Shown piece after piece: positions 17,684 through 26,074 of a stretch of 64,000 nt of DNA (positions within the stretch are counted from its first letter, which is position 1; each line of letters begins with the position of its first letter). The stretch is from Pseudomonadales bacterium (GTDB lineage: Bacteria; Pseudomonadota; Gammaproteobacteria; Pseudomonadales; Pseudohongiellaceae), in the NCBI GenBank assembly GCA_022821865.1, contig JAJECW010000008.1, forward strand, positions 62,001 to 126,000, read 5' to 3'. Below the pieces are notes generated by a model. That model did not search any database and was not told where the DNA came from. It worked only from the letters and a program-made list of their open reading frames with translations. A program made the position numbers and the translations under genes.

Positions 17684-18679
17684 ATGAATTTCAGGGACGT
17701 GGAATACCGGCGTCAGGAGAATTTCCGGAGCGAGTCCGCCACCATCAGCGCGGATGGCGGGGCACCCACGGACCCGCGCGGAATGGCCTATCCGCACTTG
17801 CTCGCCCTCGGCCACGAAGACGAGAATCTCTTTCCATCCCTGCGGGGCGACGAAGGCGCCCGGAAGTTCTTCGGGGAGCGCGGCATCAGGTGGTGGCGAC
17901 ACGCGGGCTTTGATCAGGCCGGGGAAAGCGGCCCCACCAGAAACATGGCGAGTTCCCAGATCGCCTGCGTGAATTTTCTCCTGCCACTGGCCGGTATCGA
18001 AGACGCGCTGCTTGCCCTGCTCGGGGCGATTGATGACGATGTGATCGAAATCGCGGCCATAGAGGACCCCGCGGCGGGCACATCATCCACCGTGGAATTC
18101 GAATGGATCGGCCTGGGCCATGCGCTGGAAGGCAAGGGCCATACCACTCGCGGCGAGTTCACCACCAGCGTCGACGCCTTCATCCTCGCGGAAACTCCCG
18201 CGGGCCGCCGGGCCTATCTGTTCGAGTGGAAGTATATCGAATCCTATGGCGAGAACGACAAGGGAGTCGGAAAGCAGGGTCGCACCCGGCAACGAAGATA
18301 CATGAACCCGTACGCATCCTCGCCGGCATTCCGTCGCAGCTTGCCATTGGACGCCTGGCTGCACGAGCCCTTTTACCAGATCATGCGCCAGCGGCTGCTG
18401 GCGGACCGCATGGTGGCGAAACGCGAACTGAGCGTTTCCGAAGCGAAGGTAGTGCTTGTGGTCCCGGATGAAAACATCGCCTACCACAAGACCATCACCT
18501 CGCCGACCCTGCGGCGGGAGTTTCCGGGGACGACTACGGTTGCCGAGGTCATTCGCGCGGCAATGCATGATCCCCGGCGTAATTTCAGTCTGGCAAGCCA
18601 GCGGTTGCTCGCCGATGCCGCACGACCGCTGTGCGGGCCGGACTGGTGCCGATACCAGCGGGAACGTTACGGCTGGTAA
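17684..18679 (+). CDS. PD-(D/E)xK nuclease-like protein (PGN_0703-like)
   Basis: A 331-residue soluble protein. The motif series SSQIACVNFLLPL (90-102), VEFEWIG (137-143), TTSVDAFILAE (160-170) and AYLFEWKYIESY (177-188) fits a PD-(D/E)xK nuclease core, with Asp164 as the metal ligand and Glu181-x-Lys183 as the catalytic pair. This pattern resembles the PGN_0703 family, annotated as putative restriction endonucleases; the family call is from memory of the motif and unproven. There is no methyltransferase beside it. The ATG at 17684 is the first plausible start; no strong ribosome-binding site is visible. It could be a solitary nuclease or a remnant of a restriction system. Confidence 0.55.
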   Translation: MNFRDVEYRRQENFRSESATISADGGAPTDPRGMAYPHLLALGHEDENLFPSLRGDEGARKFFGERGIRWWRHAGFDQAGESGPTRNMASSQIACVNFLLPLAGIEDALLALLGAIDDDVIEIAAIEDPAAGTSSTVEFEWIGLGHALEGKGHTTRGEFTTSVDAFILAETPAGRRAYLFEWKYIESYGENDKGVGKQGRTRQRRYMNPYASSPAFRRSLPLDAWLHEPFYQIMRQRLLADRMVAKRELSVSEAKVVLVVPDENIAYHKTITSPTLRREFPGTTTVAEVIRAAMHDPRRNFSLASQRLLADAARPLCGPDWCRYQRERYGW

Positions 18680-18781
18680 CCGGCCGGGCCCGGGCGCCTG
18701 ATGCCTTGAATCTCCTCGCGCACTGGTGACACACGCCCCCCGGGGGTTATCATCGAGCCAACTTTCGGGAAGGCGCGGCGC

Positions 18782-20350
18782 ATGTTTGAAAGATACGCGA
18801 TGGTTGCCCTGTATTTTGGCGTGCTGGTGCTGCTTGGCTGGCTCGCCGCGCGGCGCATCCGCAACATGAGCGACTTTGTGGTGGGTGGCAAGAAGCTCGG
18901 CTTCTGGGTGGCCGCGTTTTCCGCCCAGGCCACCGGAGAATCGGCCTGGCTGCTGCTTGGCGTGACCGGTATGGGCGCCATGGTAGGCTTTTCCGCCTAC
19001 TGGATTCTGGTGGGAGAGGTCATCGGCGTCACCATCGCTTGGTTTGTCATGGCGCCGCGCTTCAAGCAACTCACCGACCGCAATCAATCGCTGACGGTAA
19101 TCGACTATCTGGTAAGCCGCTTCAAGCCCGCCACCCAGACCCTGCGGGTGGTTTCGGCGATTTCCCTGTGTTTCTTCGTGCTGATCTACATCGCCGCCCA
19201 GATCGACTCCACCGGCAAGGCTTTCGCCGCCTTCCTCGAATGGGAGTATCTGGTGGGCGCCATGGTCGGGTTCATTTTTGTCGCCGCGTATTGCATTGCC
19301 GGCGGCTTTCTCGCGGCCGCCTGGACCGACATGTTCCAGGGCTCGGTGATGCTGCTCTGCCTGGTAATGCTGCCAGTGGTGGCCTGGCTCACCATGAGCA
19401 ACTCGGACGCCATCTACTCGGGGCTCCGGGCCATCGATCCGGGGCTGGTGAGTTTCTGGGGCGCCGGGGGCCTCACCTGGATGAATTTTTTCCTGGCCCT
19501 GGGCATGGTCACCATCGGCCTGGGTTTTCTCGGCTCGCCGCAGATTTTCGCCCGCTTCATCGCGGTCCGCGGCCAAGACCAGATCCACCGGGGCAAGTGG
19601 GTGGCGGTGATGTTCACCATCCTCACGGATTTCAGCGCCGTGAGCATCGGTGTCCTGGGCAGGTATATCTTCACCGAGGCTGGCATGGAGCCCGCGGCGG
19701 CGCTGGGCACGGGCGCCGAGGAAGTCCTGCCGCAACTGGTGGAATACACCTTCCCGCCCTGGATTGTGGGGCTGTATGTGGCGGCGGTGCTGGCGGCAAT
19801 CATGTCGACGGTTTCCTCGCTGCTGGTCATGGCGGCTGGCTCGCTCACCCACGACCTCTACGCCCGCCTCCTCAATCCCGGTATGGGAGACGCCCGGGCC
19901 GCCGCGCTTTGCCGCAAGGTCACCATGGTCATGGCCGCGCTGGCCCTGGCCCTGGCGGTTGCCGTCTCGGTTTTGTCGCCGGACAGAACCATCTTCTGGT
20001 TCGTGATTTTCGGCTGGTCGGGAATCGCGGCGACCTTCTGCCCGATGATCATCCTTTCGCTTTTCTGGCCGAAATTCACCGAACGCGGCGCCATCGCCTC
20101 GATGCTGGGCGGGTTTTCCATGACCATCATCAGCAAATTTGTCTTGCAGGAACTCGATGGAGTGGGAGAATATTTCATCGCGGTGGAAACCATGACGCCA
20201 TCGTTCCTGTTCGCCCTGCTGCTGGGCTGGGCTGTGTCGCTGCTGTGGCCGTCCCGGGAGCTGGAAGAGGCCTACCGGGCGGACCTTGCCGCGCTGTCCG
20301 GCCCGCCCGGGCCGGGTCCGGCGCCAGCCAGGCCGGCGACCGCAAAATGA
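18782..20350 (+). CDS. Sodium:solute symporter (SSS/PutP family)
   Basis: A 522-residue symporter with about thirteen membrane helices. The start, FERYAMVALYFGVLVLLGWLAARRIRNMSDFVVGGKKLGFW, is typical of PutP-like transporters, as are FSAQATGESAWLLLGVTGMGAM and AAIMSTVSSLLVMAAGSLTHDLYARL (the helix carrying the sodium-site residues). The aminotransferase gene starts 13 bases after the stop and the dehydrogenase gene overlaps that one. The context therefore suggests import of the amino acid used by the following enzymes, such as beta-alanine, rather than proline. Confidence 0.85.
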   Translation: MFERYAMVALYFGVLVLLGWLAARRIRNMSDFVVGGKKLGFWVAAFSAQATGESAWLLLGVTGMGAMVGFSAYWILVGEVIGVTIAWFVMAPRFKQLTDRNQSLTVIDYLVSRFKPATQTLRVVSAISLCFFVLIYIAAQIDSTGKAFAAFLEWEYLVGAMVGFIFVAAYCIAGGFLAAAWTDMFQGSVMLLCLVMLPVVAWLTMSNSDAIYSGLRAIDPGLVSFWGAGGLTWMNFFLALGMVTIGLGFLGSPQIFARFIAVRGQDQIHRGKWVAVMFTILTDFSAVSIGVLGRYIFTEAGMEPAAALGTGAEEVLPQLVEYTFPPWIVGLYVAAVLAAIMSTVSSLLVMAAGSLTHDLYARLLNPGMGDARAAALCRKVTMVMAALALALAVAVSVLSPDRTIFWFVIFGWSGIAATFCPMIILSLFWPKFTERGAIASMLGGFSMTIISKFVLQELDGVGEYFIAVETMTPSFLFALLLGWAVSLLWPSRELEEAYRADLAALSGPPGPGPAPARPATAK

Positions 20351-20363
20351 AGAGGCGATAACA

Positions 20364-21680
20364 ATGAAACTGAACCGGGCGGAGCTCGAAGCGCACTGGA
20401 TGCCTTTCACCGGCAACCGGCAATTCAAGGACCATCCGCGGCTGCTGCAATCGGCCCAGGGCGTGTATTACTTCGATGTGGACGGACGGCGTATTTTTGA
20501 TGGACTTTCCGGGCTGTGGACCTGCGGCGCCGGCCATGCCCGCGGCGAAATCGTCGATGCGGTAAGCCGCCAGCTCGCCGAGCTCGATTATTCGCCCGGC
20601 TTCCAGTACGGCCACGCCCTTTCGTTCCAGTTGGCCAACAAGCTGGTGGGCCTGATGCCACCAGGTCTCGACCGCGTGTTCTTTACCGATTCCGGCTCGG
20701 AAACCGTCGATACCACGCTGAAAATCGCCCGGGCCTACTGGGCGCTCAAGGGGCATTCCGGCAAGACCCGATTCATCGGTCGCCACAAGGGCTACCACGG
20801 CGTCAATTTCGGCGGGGTCGGCGTTGGCGGCATCGGCTTCAATCGCAAGCTGTTCGGGCCAGGGGTGGAAGCCGACCATATCTCCCATACCATTACCGGG
20901 GACAACGCCTTCAGCCGGGGCATGCCGGATTCCGGCGCCCATCTCGCCGACGAAGTGCGAGAACTGATCCTGCTCCACGACGCCAGCAATGTCGCCGCGG
21001 TGATCGTCGAGCCCATGTCGGGAACCGCGGGCGTGATCCCGCCGCCCAGGGGCTATCTCCAGCGGCTGCGGGACATCTGCGACGAACACGGGATCCTGCT
21101 GATTTTCGATGAAGTCATCACCGGCCTGGGCCGAATGGGGTCGAATACCGGCGCCGAGGAGTTCGGCGTCACGCCGGACATCATGGCGCTGGCCAAGCAG
21201 ATCACCAATGGCTGCATTCCCATGGGCGCGGCGGTGCTGCGGGGCGAAATCTATGAGACCTTCATGGACAACGGCGGGCCGGATTACATGGTGGAGTTTC
21301 CCCACGGCTACACCTATTCCGCCCATCCCGTGGCCTGCGCGGCGGCCCACGCGGCTCTCGACCTGCTGGTGAACGAGGCGCTTGTGGCCAATGTGCGTAA
21401 ACTCGCCCCGGTGCTGGAGGCGGAAGTACACGGCCTGCGCGGCCATCCCCTGGTTACCGACATCCGCAATTACGGCCTCGCCGCCGGAGTCAGCATCGCC
21501 CATCATCCCGGCGAGCCCATGCGGCGGCCTTTCGAGCTCGGCCTGAAATGCCTGGAAAAAGGCTTCTATGTCCGCTGGGGAGGAGACACGATCCAGTTGG
21601 CGCCGCCTTTTGTTTCGACCCCGGAACAGATTACCGCCCTGGTCAACGCCCTTGGAGAGAGCCTGGATGAAATCGGCTGA
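20364..21680 (+). CDS. Class III omega-amino acid:pyruvate aminotransferase
   Basis: A 438-residue PLP-dependent enzyme of the class III aminotransferase family. It begins LEAHWMPFTGNRQFKDHPRL, which matches beta-alanine:pyruvate transaminases, and contains DGLSGLWTCGAGHARGEI, FFTDSGSETVDTTLKIARAYW, IFDEVITGLGRMG and the PLP-lysine segment DIMALAKQITNGCIPMGAAVL. The reaction should move an omega-amino group from beta-alanine or a similar substrate to pyruvate, giving malonate semialdehyde. The last 14 bases overlap the dehydrogenase gene. AGAGGCGATAACA lies before the ATG at 20364. Substrate choice is inferred from the operon. Confidence 0.85.
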   Translation: MKLNRAELEAHWMPFTGNRQFKDHPRLLQSAQGVYYFDVDGRRIFDGLSGLWTCGAGHARGEIVDAVSRQLAELDYSPGFQYGHALSFQLANKLVGLMPPGLDRVFFTDSGSETVDTTLKIARAYWALKGHSGKTRFIGRHKGYHGVNFGGVGVGGIGFNRKLFGPGVEADHISHTITGDNAFSRGMPDSGAHLADEVRELILLHDASNVAAVIVEPMSGTAGVIPPPRGYLQRLRDICDEHGILLIFDEVITGLGRMGSNTGAEEFGVTPDIMALAKQITNGCIPMGAAVLRGEIYETFMDNGGPDYMVEFPHGYTYSAHPVACAAAHAALDLLVNEALVANVRKLAPVLEAEVHGLRGHPLVTDIRNYGLAAGVSIAHHPGEPMRRPFELGLKCLEKGFYVRWGGDTIQLAPPFVSTPEQITALVNALGESLDEIG

Positions 21681-23232
21681 GCCGCATCTCGCGCAAGTTC
21701 CCGGCCCGACAGCGGGCGACAGCGCATTGCCCCTCACCGGGCACTTCATCGCCGGCAGGGAATGCGCCGGAAATGGCGGCAGCCAGGACGTTTTCGATCC
21801 CGCGCTGGGCGCGCCCGCAAGCCGGGTGGCAATGGCGGATTCCGCCACCGTAAGCGAGGCCGTCTCCGCGGCAAGCTCGGCTTTTCCCGGCTGGGCCGCA
21901 ACGCCGCCGGCCCGGCGCGCCCGCATCATGTTCCGCTTCCGCGAATTGCTGGAACAGCACGCCGACGAAATCTGCCGCATCATCAGCAGCGAGCACGGCA
22001 AGGTGTTGGGCGATGCGGCGGGCGAGTTGCAGCGCGGGGTTGAAGTGGTGGAGTACGCCTGCGGCATCGCCGAATTGCTCAAGGGAGAGCATTCCCGGGA
22101 GGCGGGGCCGGGCATCGATAGCTGGTCGGAAATGCAGCCCCTGGGCGTGGTTGCCGGCATTACGCCTTTCAATTTTCCCGCCATGGTGCCCATGTGGATG
22201 TATCCGCTGGCGATTTGCTGCGGCAATGCCTTTGTGCTCAAACCTTCCGAGCGCGACCCGGGCGCCTCGCTGTACATCGCAAGGCTGCTGCGGCAGGCCG
22301 GCTTGCCCGATGGCGTGTTCAATGTGGTCAATGGCGGCCGGGAAGCCGTGGAAGCCCTGCTCGACGACGCCCGTGTGCAGGCGGTGAGTTTTGTGGGCTC
22401 GACCCCGGTGGCGGAGTCGATTTATCGCCGGACCACCGCCGCCGGCAAGCGCGTGCAGGCGCTTGGCGGGGCCAAGAATCATGCCGTCATCCTGCCCGAC
22501 GCCGATCTCGCCGCAAGCGCCGATGCCCTCATGGGCGCCGCCTATGGTTCCTGCGGCCAGCGTTGCATGGCGATTTCGGTGGCGGTGTGTGTCGGCGAAG
22601 AAACCGGGGACCAACTGGCGGGCTTGCTGCGGCGGCGGATCGCCGCCCTGCGGGTGGGCCCCGGCAGCGACAATCAGAATGACATGGGGCCGCTGGTGTC
22701 CCGGGACAGTCTCGAAAGGGTGCTTGGCTACATCGAACAGGGCGTCGGGCAGGGCGCCGAACTCGCGGTGGACGGACGCGGCCTGATAGTGCCGGGGTAC
22801 GAAAACGGCTTCTTCATCGGTGCCTGCCTGTTCGACCGGGTCAAGCCGCAGATGTCGATTTACCGGGACGAAATCTTCGGGCCGGTTCTATGCCTGCTGC
22901 GGGTGGACAGTCTCGCCGAGGCGATCGAACTCGTCAATTCCCACGAGTACGGCAACGGCGCCGCCCTGTTCACCCGGGACGGCGAAGCCGCCCGGCGCTT
23001 CTCCAGTGAAGCGCAAATCGGCATGGTGGGAATCAATGTGGCCCTGCCGGTTCCCGTGGCAAGCCAGAGCTTTGGCGGCTGGAAGCGCTCGCTGTTCGGC
23101 GACCTGCATGCCTACGGCCCTGATGCGACCCGCTTCTACACCCGTCGCAAGACCATGACCCAGCGCTGGCTCCCACGCAAGCCGGGCGACTCCGCCGGCC
23201 CGAAGTTCTCCTTTCCTTCAGGCGGAGCCTAG
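21667..23232 (+). CDS. mmsA: CoA-acylating (methyl)malonate-semialdehyde dehydrogenase
   Basis: This 521-residue aldehyde dehydrogenase has the marks of the MmsA/IolA subgroup: SSEHGKVLGDAAGELQRG, GITPFNFPAMVPMWMYPLAI, the cofactor loop FVGSTPVAESIY, and the active-site segment AYGSCGQRCMAISV, whose second Cys is the nucleophile. The family oxidises malonate or methylmalonate semialdehyde with NAD and CoA to acetyl- or propionyl-CoA and CO2. Together with the transporter and aminotransferase genes just upstream, the three genes would take beta-alanine to acetyl-CoA. The N-terminus (about 25 residues before LPLTGHFIAG) is slightly long. The start at 21667 overlaps the upstream gene. Confidence 0.88.
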   Translation: MKSAEPHLAQVPGPTAGDSALPLTGHFIAGRECAGNGGSQDVFDPALGAPASRVAMADSATVSEAVSAASSAFPGWAATPPARRARIMFRFRELLEQHADEICRIISSEHGKVLGDAAGELQRGVEVVEYACGIAELLKGEHSREAGPGIDSWSEMQPLGVVAGITPFNFPAMVPMWMYPLAICCGNAFVLKPSERDPGASLYIARLLRQAGLPDGVFNVVNGGREAVEALLDDARVQAVSFVGSTPVAESIYRRTTAAGKRVQALGGAKNHAVILPDADLAASADALMGAAYGSCGQRCMAISVAVCVGEETGDQLAGLLRRRIAALRVGPGSDNQNDMGPLVSRDSLERVLGYIEQGVGQGAELAVDGRGLIVPGYENGFFIGACLFDRVKPQMSIYRDEIFGPVLCLLRVDSLAEAIELVNSHEYGNGAALFTRDGEAARRFSSEAQIGMVGINVALPVPVASQSFGGWKRSLFGDLHAYGPDATRFYTRRKTMTQRWLPRKPGDSAGPKFSFPSGGA

Positions 23233-23343
23233 TGTGCTATCCCCGAAGATCGGTACTGGAGAACCTTTTGCGCCGGCAAACCCCAGGCTTTGCTTTTTCC
23301 GAATCATGGCAGGGTCCGCTCGCAGTATGGATAGGGAAAAAGC

Positions 23344-24816
23344 ATGATTGATCACGAGCCGGGCGAGCAGACTTCAAGCGCCAATGTCTCCTGGCAGCAG
23401 ACCCGGGTCGGCAAGGCCGAGCGGGCGCGCAATCTCGACCAGTGGCCGATGATTCTCTGGCTGACCGGGCTTTCCGGCGCCGGCAAATCCACTATCGCCG
23501 ACCGGCTGGAGCAGGAAATCCAGAGTTTCGGCAAGCATACCCACCTGCTCGATGGCGACAATCTCAGGCATGGATTGAACAGCAATCTCGGCTTCAGCCT
23601 CGAAGACCGGATGGAGAACGTGCGGCGCGCGGCGGAGACCGCCAAGCTCATGGTGGACGCCGGCCTGATCGTCATTGTCGCCCTGATCTCCCCCCTGCGC
23701 TCGCAACGGGACGCGGCCCGGGCGCTGGTTGCCGAGCGGGAATTCATCGAGATTTTCGTCGATGCGCCACTCGAAGTTTGTGAAGCGCGGGACCCGAAAG
23801 GCCTGTACGCCATGGCCAGACGGGGCGAGATTCCCGATTTTACCGGCATCGATTCACCCTATGAGGCGCCGCTGGAGCCGGAAGTGCGGGTCGATACCAG
23901 CGAGCTTTCGGTCAAGGAAGCCGTTGCCCGGATTCTCGATTGGCTGGGCAAACACGCGCCGCGGCTGGAAAGCCCGGCAAGCGAAGTCGGCGGCGCAATA
24001 GCAGAACCCGCGGGGACCCACGCAGATGGGAAAGAACCGGAATTGCCGGCACGAGCCGGCTTGCCACTCGCCGGCAAGCGCAACGACAAGTTCATTATCA
24101 GCAATACCGCCCGCTGCGGAAGCTCCATGCTCAGTACGCTGCTCGACTCGCATCCGCGGGTGCTTTGCCATGGCGAGATACTCGCCGCGCCCCATGAATC
24201 CGCCGGTCCCTACCATGCCTTGCGCAAGCAGGGAACTGCCATTGACGATTGGCTGCGAAGCTACCACGGACAAAGGCCCGAGGCCTTTCTCTATGACGTC
24301 GGTTTCAATCCCGCCGGAAACCAGTGCGTCGGGTTCAAGTTCAAGCTCGAAGAGTTGCTGCTGCCCGAGTATCGGGTGTTTCGCGACCTCATTGTCGCCG
24401 ACAGGGACATCAGAATACTGCACCTGAGAAGGGCCAATATTCTCGACCAGTACATTTCTCTCCAGGCGACGAAGCAAACCGGCGTGTTCTCGATTCGATT
24501 CAGCCGCCAGCGCCCGAAACCGCGACCCTTCAAGGTGGATATCCCGGACTTGCTCGCCTATGTGCGCGAAGACCGGCGGCGCCACGAAGCGGCGAGGGAG
24601 TTGTACCGCGACCACCGCGGCATCGACCTGACTTACGAGGAACTGTGCCAGTCCCAGTCCACCACGCTAGCCAGGGTGCAGGACTTTCTGGAAGTTCCCA
24701 GGGCCGAGCTCGCCACCATGATGATCAAGGTGCTGGACAAGAACACCGATCTGGTGCGCAACCTCGATGAGGTGCGGGAAGCCCTGGCCGCCGAGAACAT
24801 TGAAATTGAAGCCTGA
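23344..24816 (+). CDS. Adenylyl-sulfate kinase-sulfotransferase fusion
   Basis: A 490-residue bifunctional protein. Residues 15-215 are APS kinase (CysC-like): the P-loop LTGLSGAGKSTIADRLEQEI, LDGDNLRHGLNSNLGFSLEDR, ALISPLRSQRDAAR and DPKGLYAMARRGEIPDFTG. After a low-complexity linker (about 215-252), residues 253-490 are a sulfotransferase: the PAPS 5'-phosphosulfate loop IISNTARCGSSMLSTLLDSH, a region HLRRANILDQYISLQATKQTG that fits the 3'-phosphate-binding element, and LTYEELCQS. The protein would make PAPS and use it directly. No ATP sulfurylase gene is nearby, and the acceptor is unknown. The ATG at 23344 follows ATAGGGAAAAAGC. Confidence 0.85.
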   Translation: MIDHEPGEQTSSANVSWQQTRVGKAERARNLDQWPMILWLTGLSGAGKSTIADRLEQEIQSFGKHTHLLDGDNLRHGLNSNLGFSLEDRMENVRRAAETAKLMVDAGLIVIVALISPLRSQRDAARALVAEREFIEIFVDAPLEVCEARDPKGLYAMARRGEIPDFTGIDSPYEAPLEPEVRVDTSELSVKEAVARILDWLGKHAPRLESPASEVGGAIAEPAGTHADGKEPELPARAGLPLAGKRNDKFIISNTARCGSSMLSTLLDSHPRVLCHGEILAAPHESAGPYHALRKQGTAIDDWLRSYHGQRPEAFLYDVGFNPAGNQCVGFKFKLEELLLPEYRVFRDLIVADRDIRILHLRRANILDQYISLQATKQTGVFSIRFSRQRPKPRPFKVDIPDLLAYVREDRRRHEAARELYRDHRGIDLTYEELCQSQSTTLARVQDFLEVPRAELATMMIKVLDKNTDLVRNLDEVREALAAENIEIEA

Positions 24817-24845
24817 TCGCCACGGTTCGGCGAATGGCGGGGCAA

Positions 24846-24922
24846 TGGTGGCTATGGCTGGATTTGAACCAGCGACCCCAGCATTATGAGTGCTGTGCTC
24901 TGACCAACTGAGCTACATAGCC
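24846..24922 (-). tRNA. tRNA-Met (CAT), elongator type
   Basis: On the minus strand a complete cloverleaf of 77 bases can be folded: acceptor arm GGCTATG with CATAGCC, D-arm GCTCAGTTGGTCAGAGC, anticodon stem-loop CAGCA-CTCATAA-TGCTG with anticodon CAT, and T-arm GCTGG-TTCAAAT-CCAGC. The CCA end is encoded. It closely resembles the elongator tRNA-Met of enterobacteria rather than the initiator, since the first acceptor pair is a normal G-C. A tRNA-Ile2 (lysidine) identity is less likely. The gene stands alone downstream of the convergent sulfotransferase fusion. Confidence 0.95.
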
Positions 24923-24943
24923 GGCAAGTGAGATAGTACGCCA

Positions 24944-25104
24944 GGAGCCTGCGCCGTAGGAATTCACGGCTGCAAATCCGCTCCCGTCCACGCTCCCGGC
25001 CGCTCGATTTCGTTGCATATCCACCAATATTCGCCTCAATCGACCGACCGGGGGCGCGGCGATAGCGAATTTTCGTCTTCGCGAATTCCTACGGCGCAGG
25101 CTCC
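24944..25104 (+). repeat. 161-bp palindromic (MITE-like) element, full copy
   Basis: The element starts GGAGCCTGCGCCGTAGGAA and ends TTCCTACGGCGCAGGCTCC, giving perfect 22-base terminal inverted repeats when two more bases per side are included. Internally, CGGCCGCTCGATT pairs with AATCGACCGACCGGG around a loop with TTGCATATCCACCAATATTC, so the whole element can fold into a nested hairpin. It has no coding capacity. It lies between tRNA-Met and parB. Confidence 0.85.
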
Positions 25105-25189
25105 CGGGGAAGGCGGCGAATTCTGGCCATTCATCGTCTGGATGTCAAGGAAAACGGAGGCATGAATGCGGTAAGGAACGGGCCGCAGG

Positions 25190-26074
25190 CTAGTTGATGT
25201 GGGCGAGGATGCCTTCGAGCTCGGCGGGGTTGTTGTAGTTGATGATGAGTTTGCCCTTGCCTTTGGCGCTGTGCTGGATGGCTACGCGGGCGCCGAGGCG
25301 TTGGCTGAGGTTCTCTTCGAGGCGCAGCAGGTCGGGATCCTTGTTTGGGGCTGGCTTCTTGTCCCCGGCGGTGTCCGCGAGATGGCGGCGGACGAGTTCT
25401 TCGGTCTGGCGCACGTTGAGGGCCTTGCTGACGACTTCCCGGGCCAGGCGGATCTGTTCCGCTCCGGCGGCGCCCAGCAGCGCCCGGGCGTGGCCCATTT
25501 CGATCTCGCGTTCTTCGAGCAGTTGCCGCACTTCGGCTTCGAGGCCAAACAGGCGCAGCAGATTGGCTACCGATTCTCTTGATTTGCCCACGGCTTCGGC
25601 CACCTGCTGCTGGGTCATGTCGAATTCCTGTTGCAGCCGCCGCAGAGCGCTGGCCTGTTCCATGGGGCTCAGGTCTTCCCGCTGGATATTCTCGATCAGA
25701 GCCATGCTGATGGCGTCGCGGTCCGCCACCTTCTTGACGATGGCGGGTATTGAATGACGTTTGCTGAGCTGGCAGGCGCGCCAGCGGCGCTCGCCCGCGA
25801 TCAGTTCAAAACGGCCATTGCCAAGCTCGCGCACCACCACGGGCTGCATGACGCCCTGCTCGGCAATGGACTGGGCGAGTTCTTCCAGCGACTGGGCTTT
25901 CATGTCCCGCCGGGGCTGGAATTCTCCGGGCTGGATCAGGTCCACGGGGATATCTCGCAGGCTGCCGTCCGGGGCCCGGGATGGGAGTTGCCGCGTCATC
26001 AGCGCAGAGACCGATTCGGGGTCTCGATTGCCGAGCAGGGCATCGAGGCCCCGCCCCAGTTTTCTTGTAGTCAT
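25190..26074 (-). CDS. parB: Chromosome-partitioning protein ParB
   Basis: A 294-residue ParB that should load onto parS sites as a CTP-dependent clamp and interact with ParA. It opens RKLGRGLDALLGNRDP and has the N-terminal motif PVDLIQPGEFQPRRDM, the CTP-site segment ELIAGERRWRACQL, the central helix-turn-helix (FDMTQQQVAEAVGKSRESVANLLRL) and a C-terminal dimer domain ending LEGILAHIN. The start overlaps the parA stop in an ATGA arrangement. Perfect parS sequences are present at 48138 and 48777 in this window. Confidence 0.95.
   Translation of the reverse strand: MTTRKLGRGLDALLGNRDPESVSALMTRQLPSRAPDGSLRDIPVDLIQPGEFQPRRDMKAQSLEELAQSIAEQGVMQPVVVRELGNGRFELIAGERRWRACQLSKRHSIPAIVKKVADRDAISMALIENIQREDLSPMEQASALRRLQQEFDMTQQQVAEAVGKSRESVANLLRLFGLEAEVRQLLEEREIEMGHARALLGAAGAEQIRLAREVVSKALNVRQTEELVRRHLADTAGDKKPAPNKDPDLLRLEENLSQRLGARVAIQHSAKGKGKLIINYNNPAELEGILAHIN

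Noticed and set aside
18083..20428. Long minus-strand open frame of 781 codons opposite the symporter
   Set aside because: It is antisense to a clear PutP-family gene; the product is His/Gly/Arg-rich with no family pattern, as expected of GC-rich antisense frames.
24846..24922. tRNA-Met as an integration site for a genomic island
   Set aside because: No integrase gene or direct repeat of the tRNA 3' end was seen nearby.
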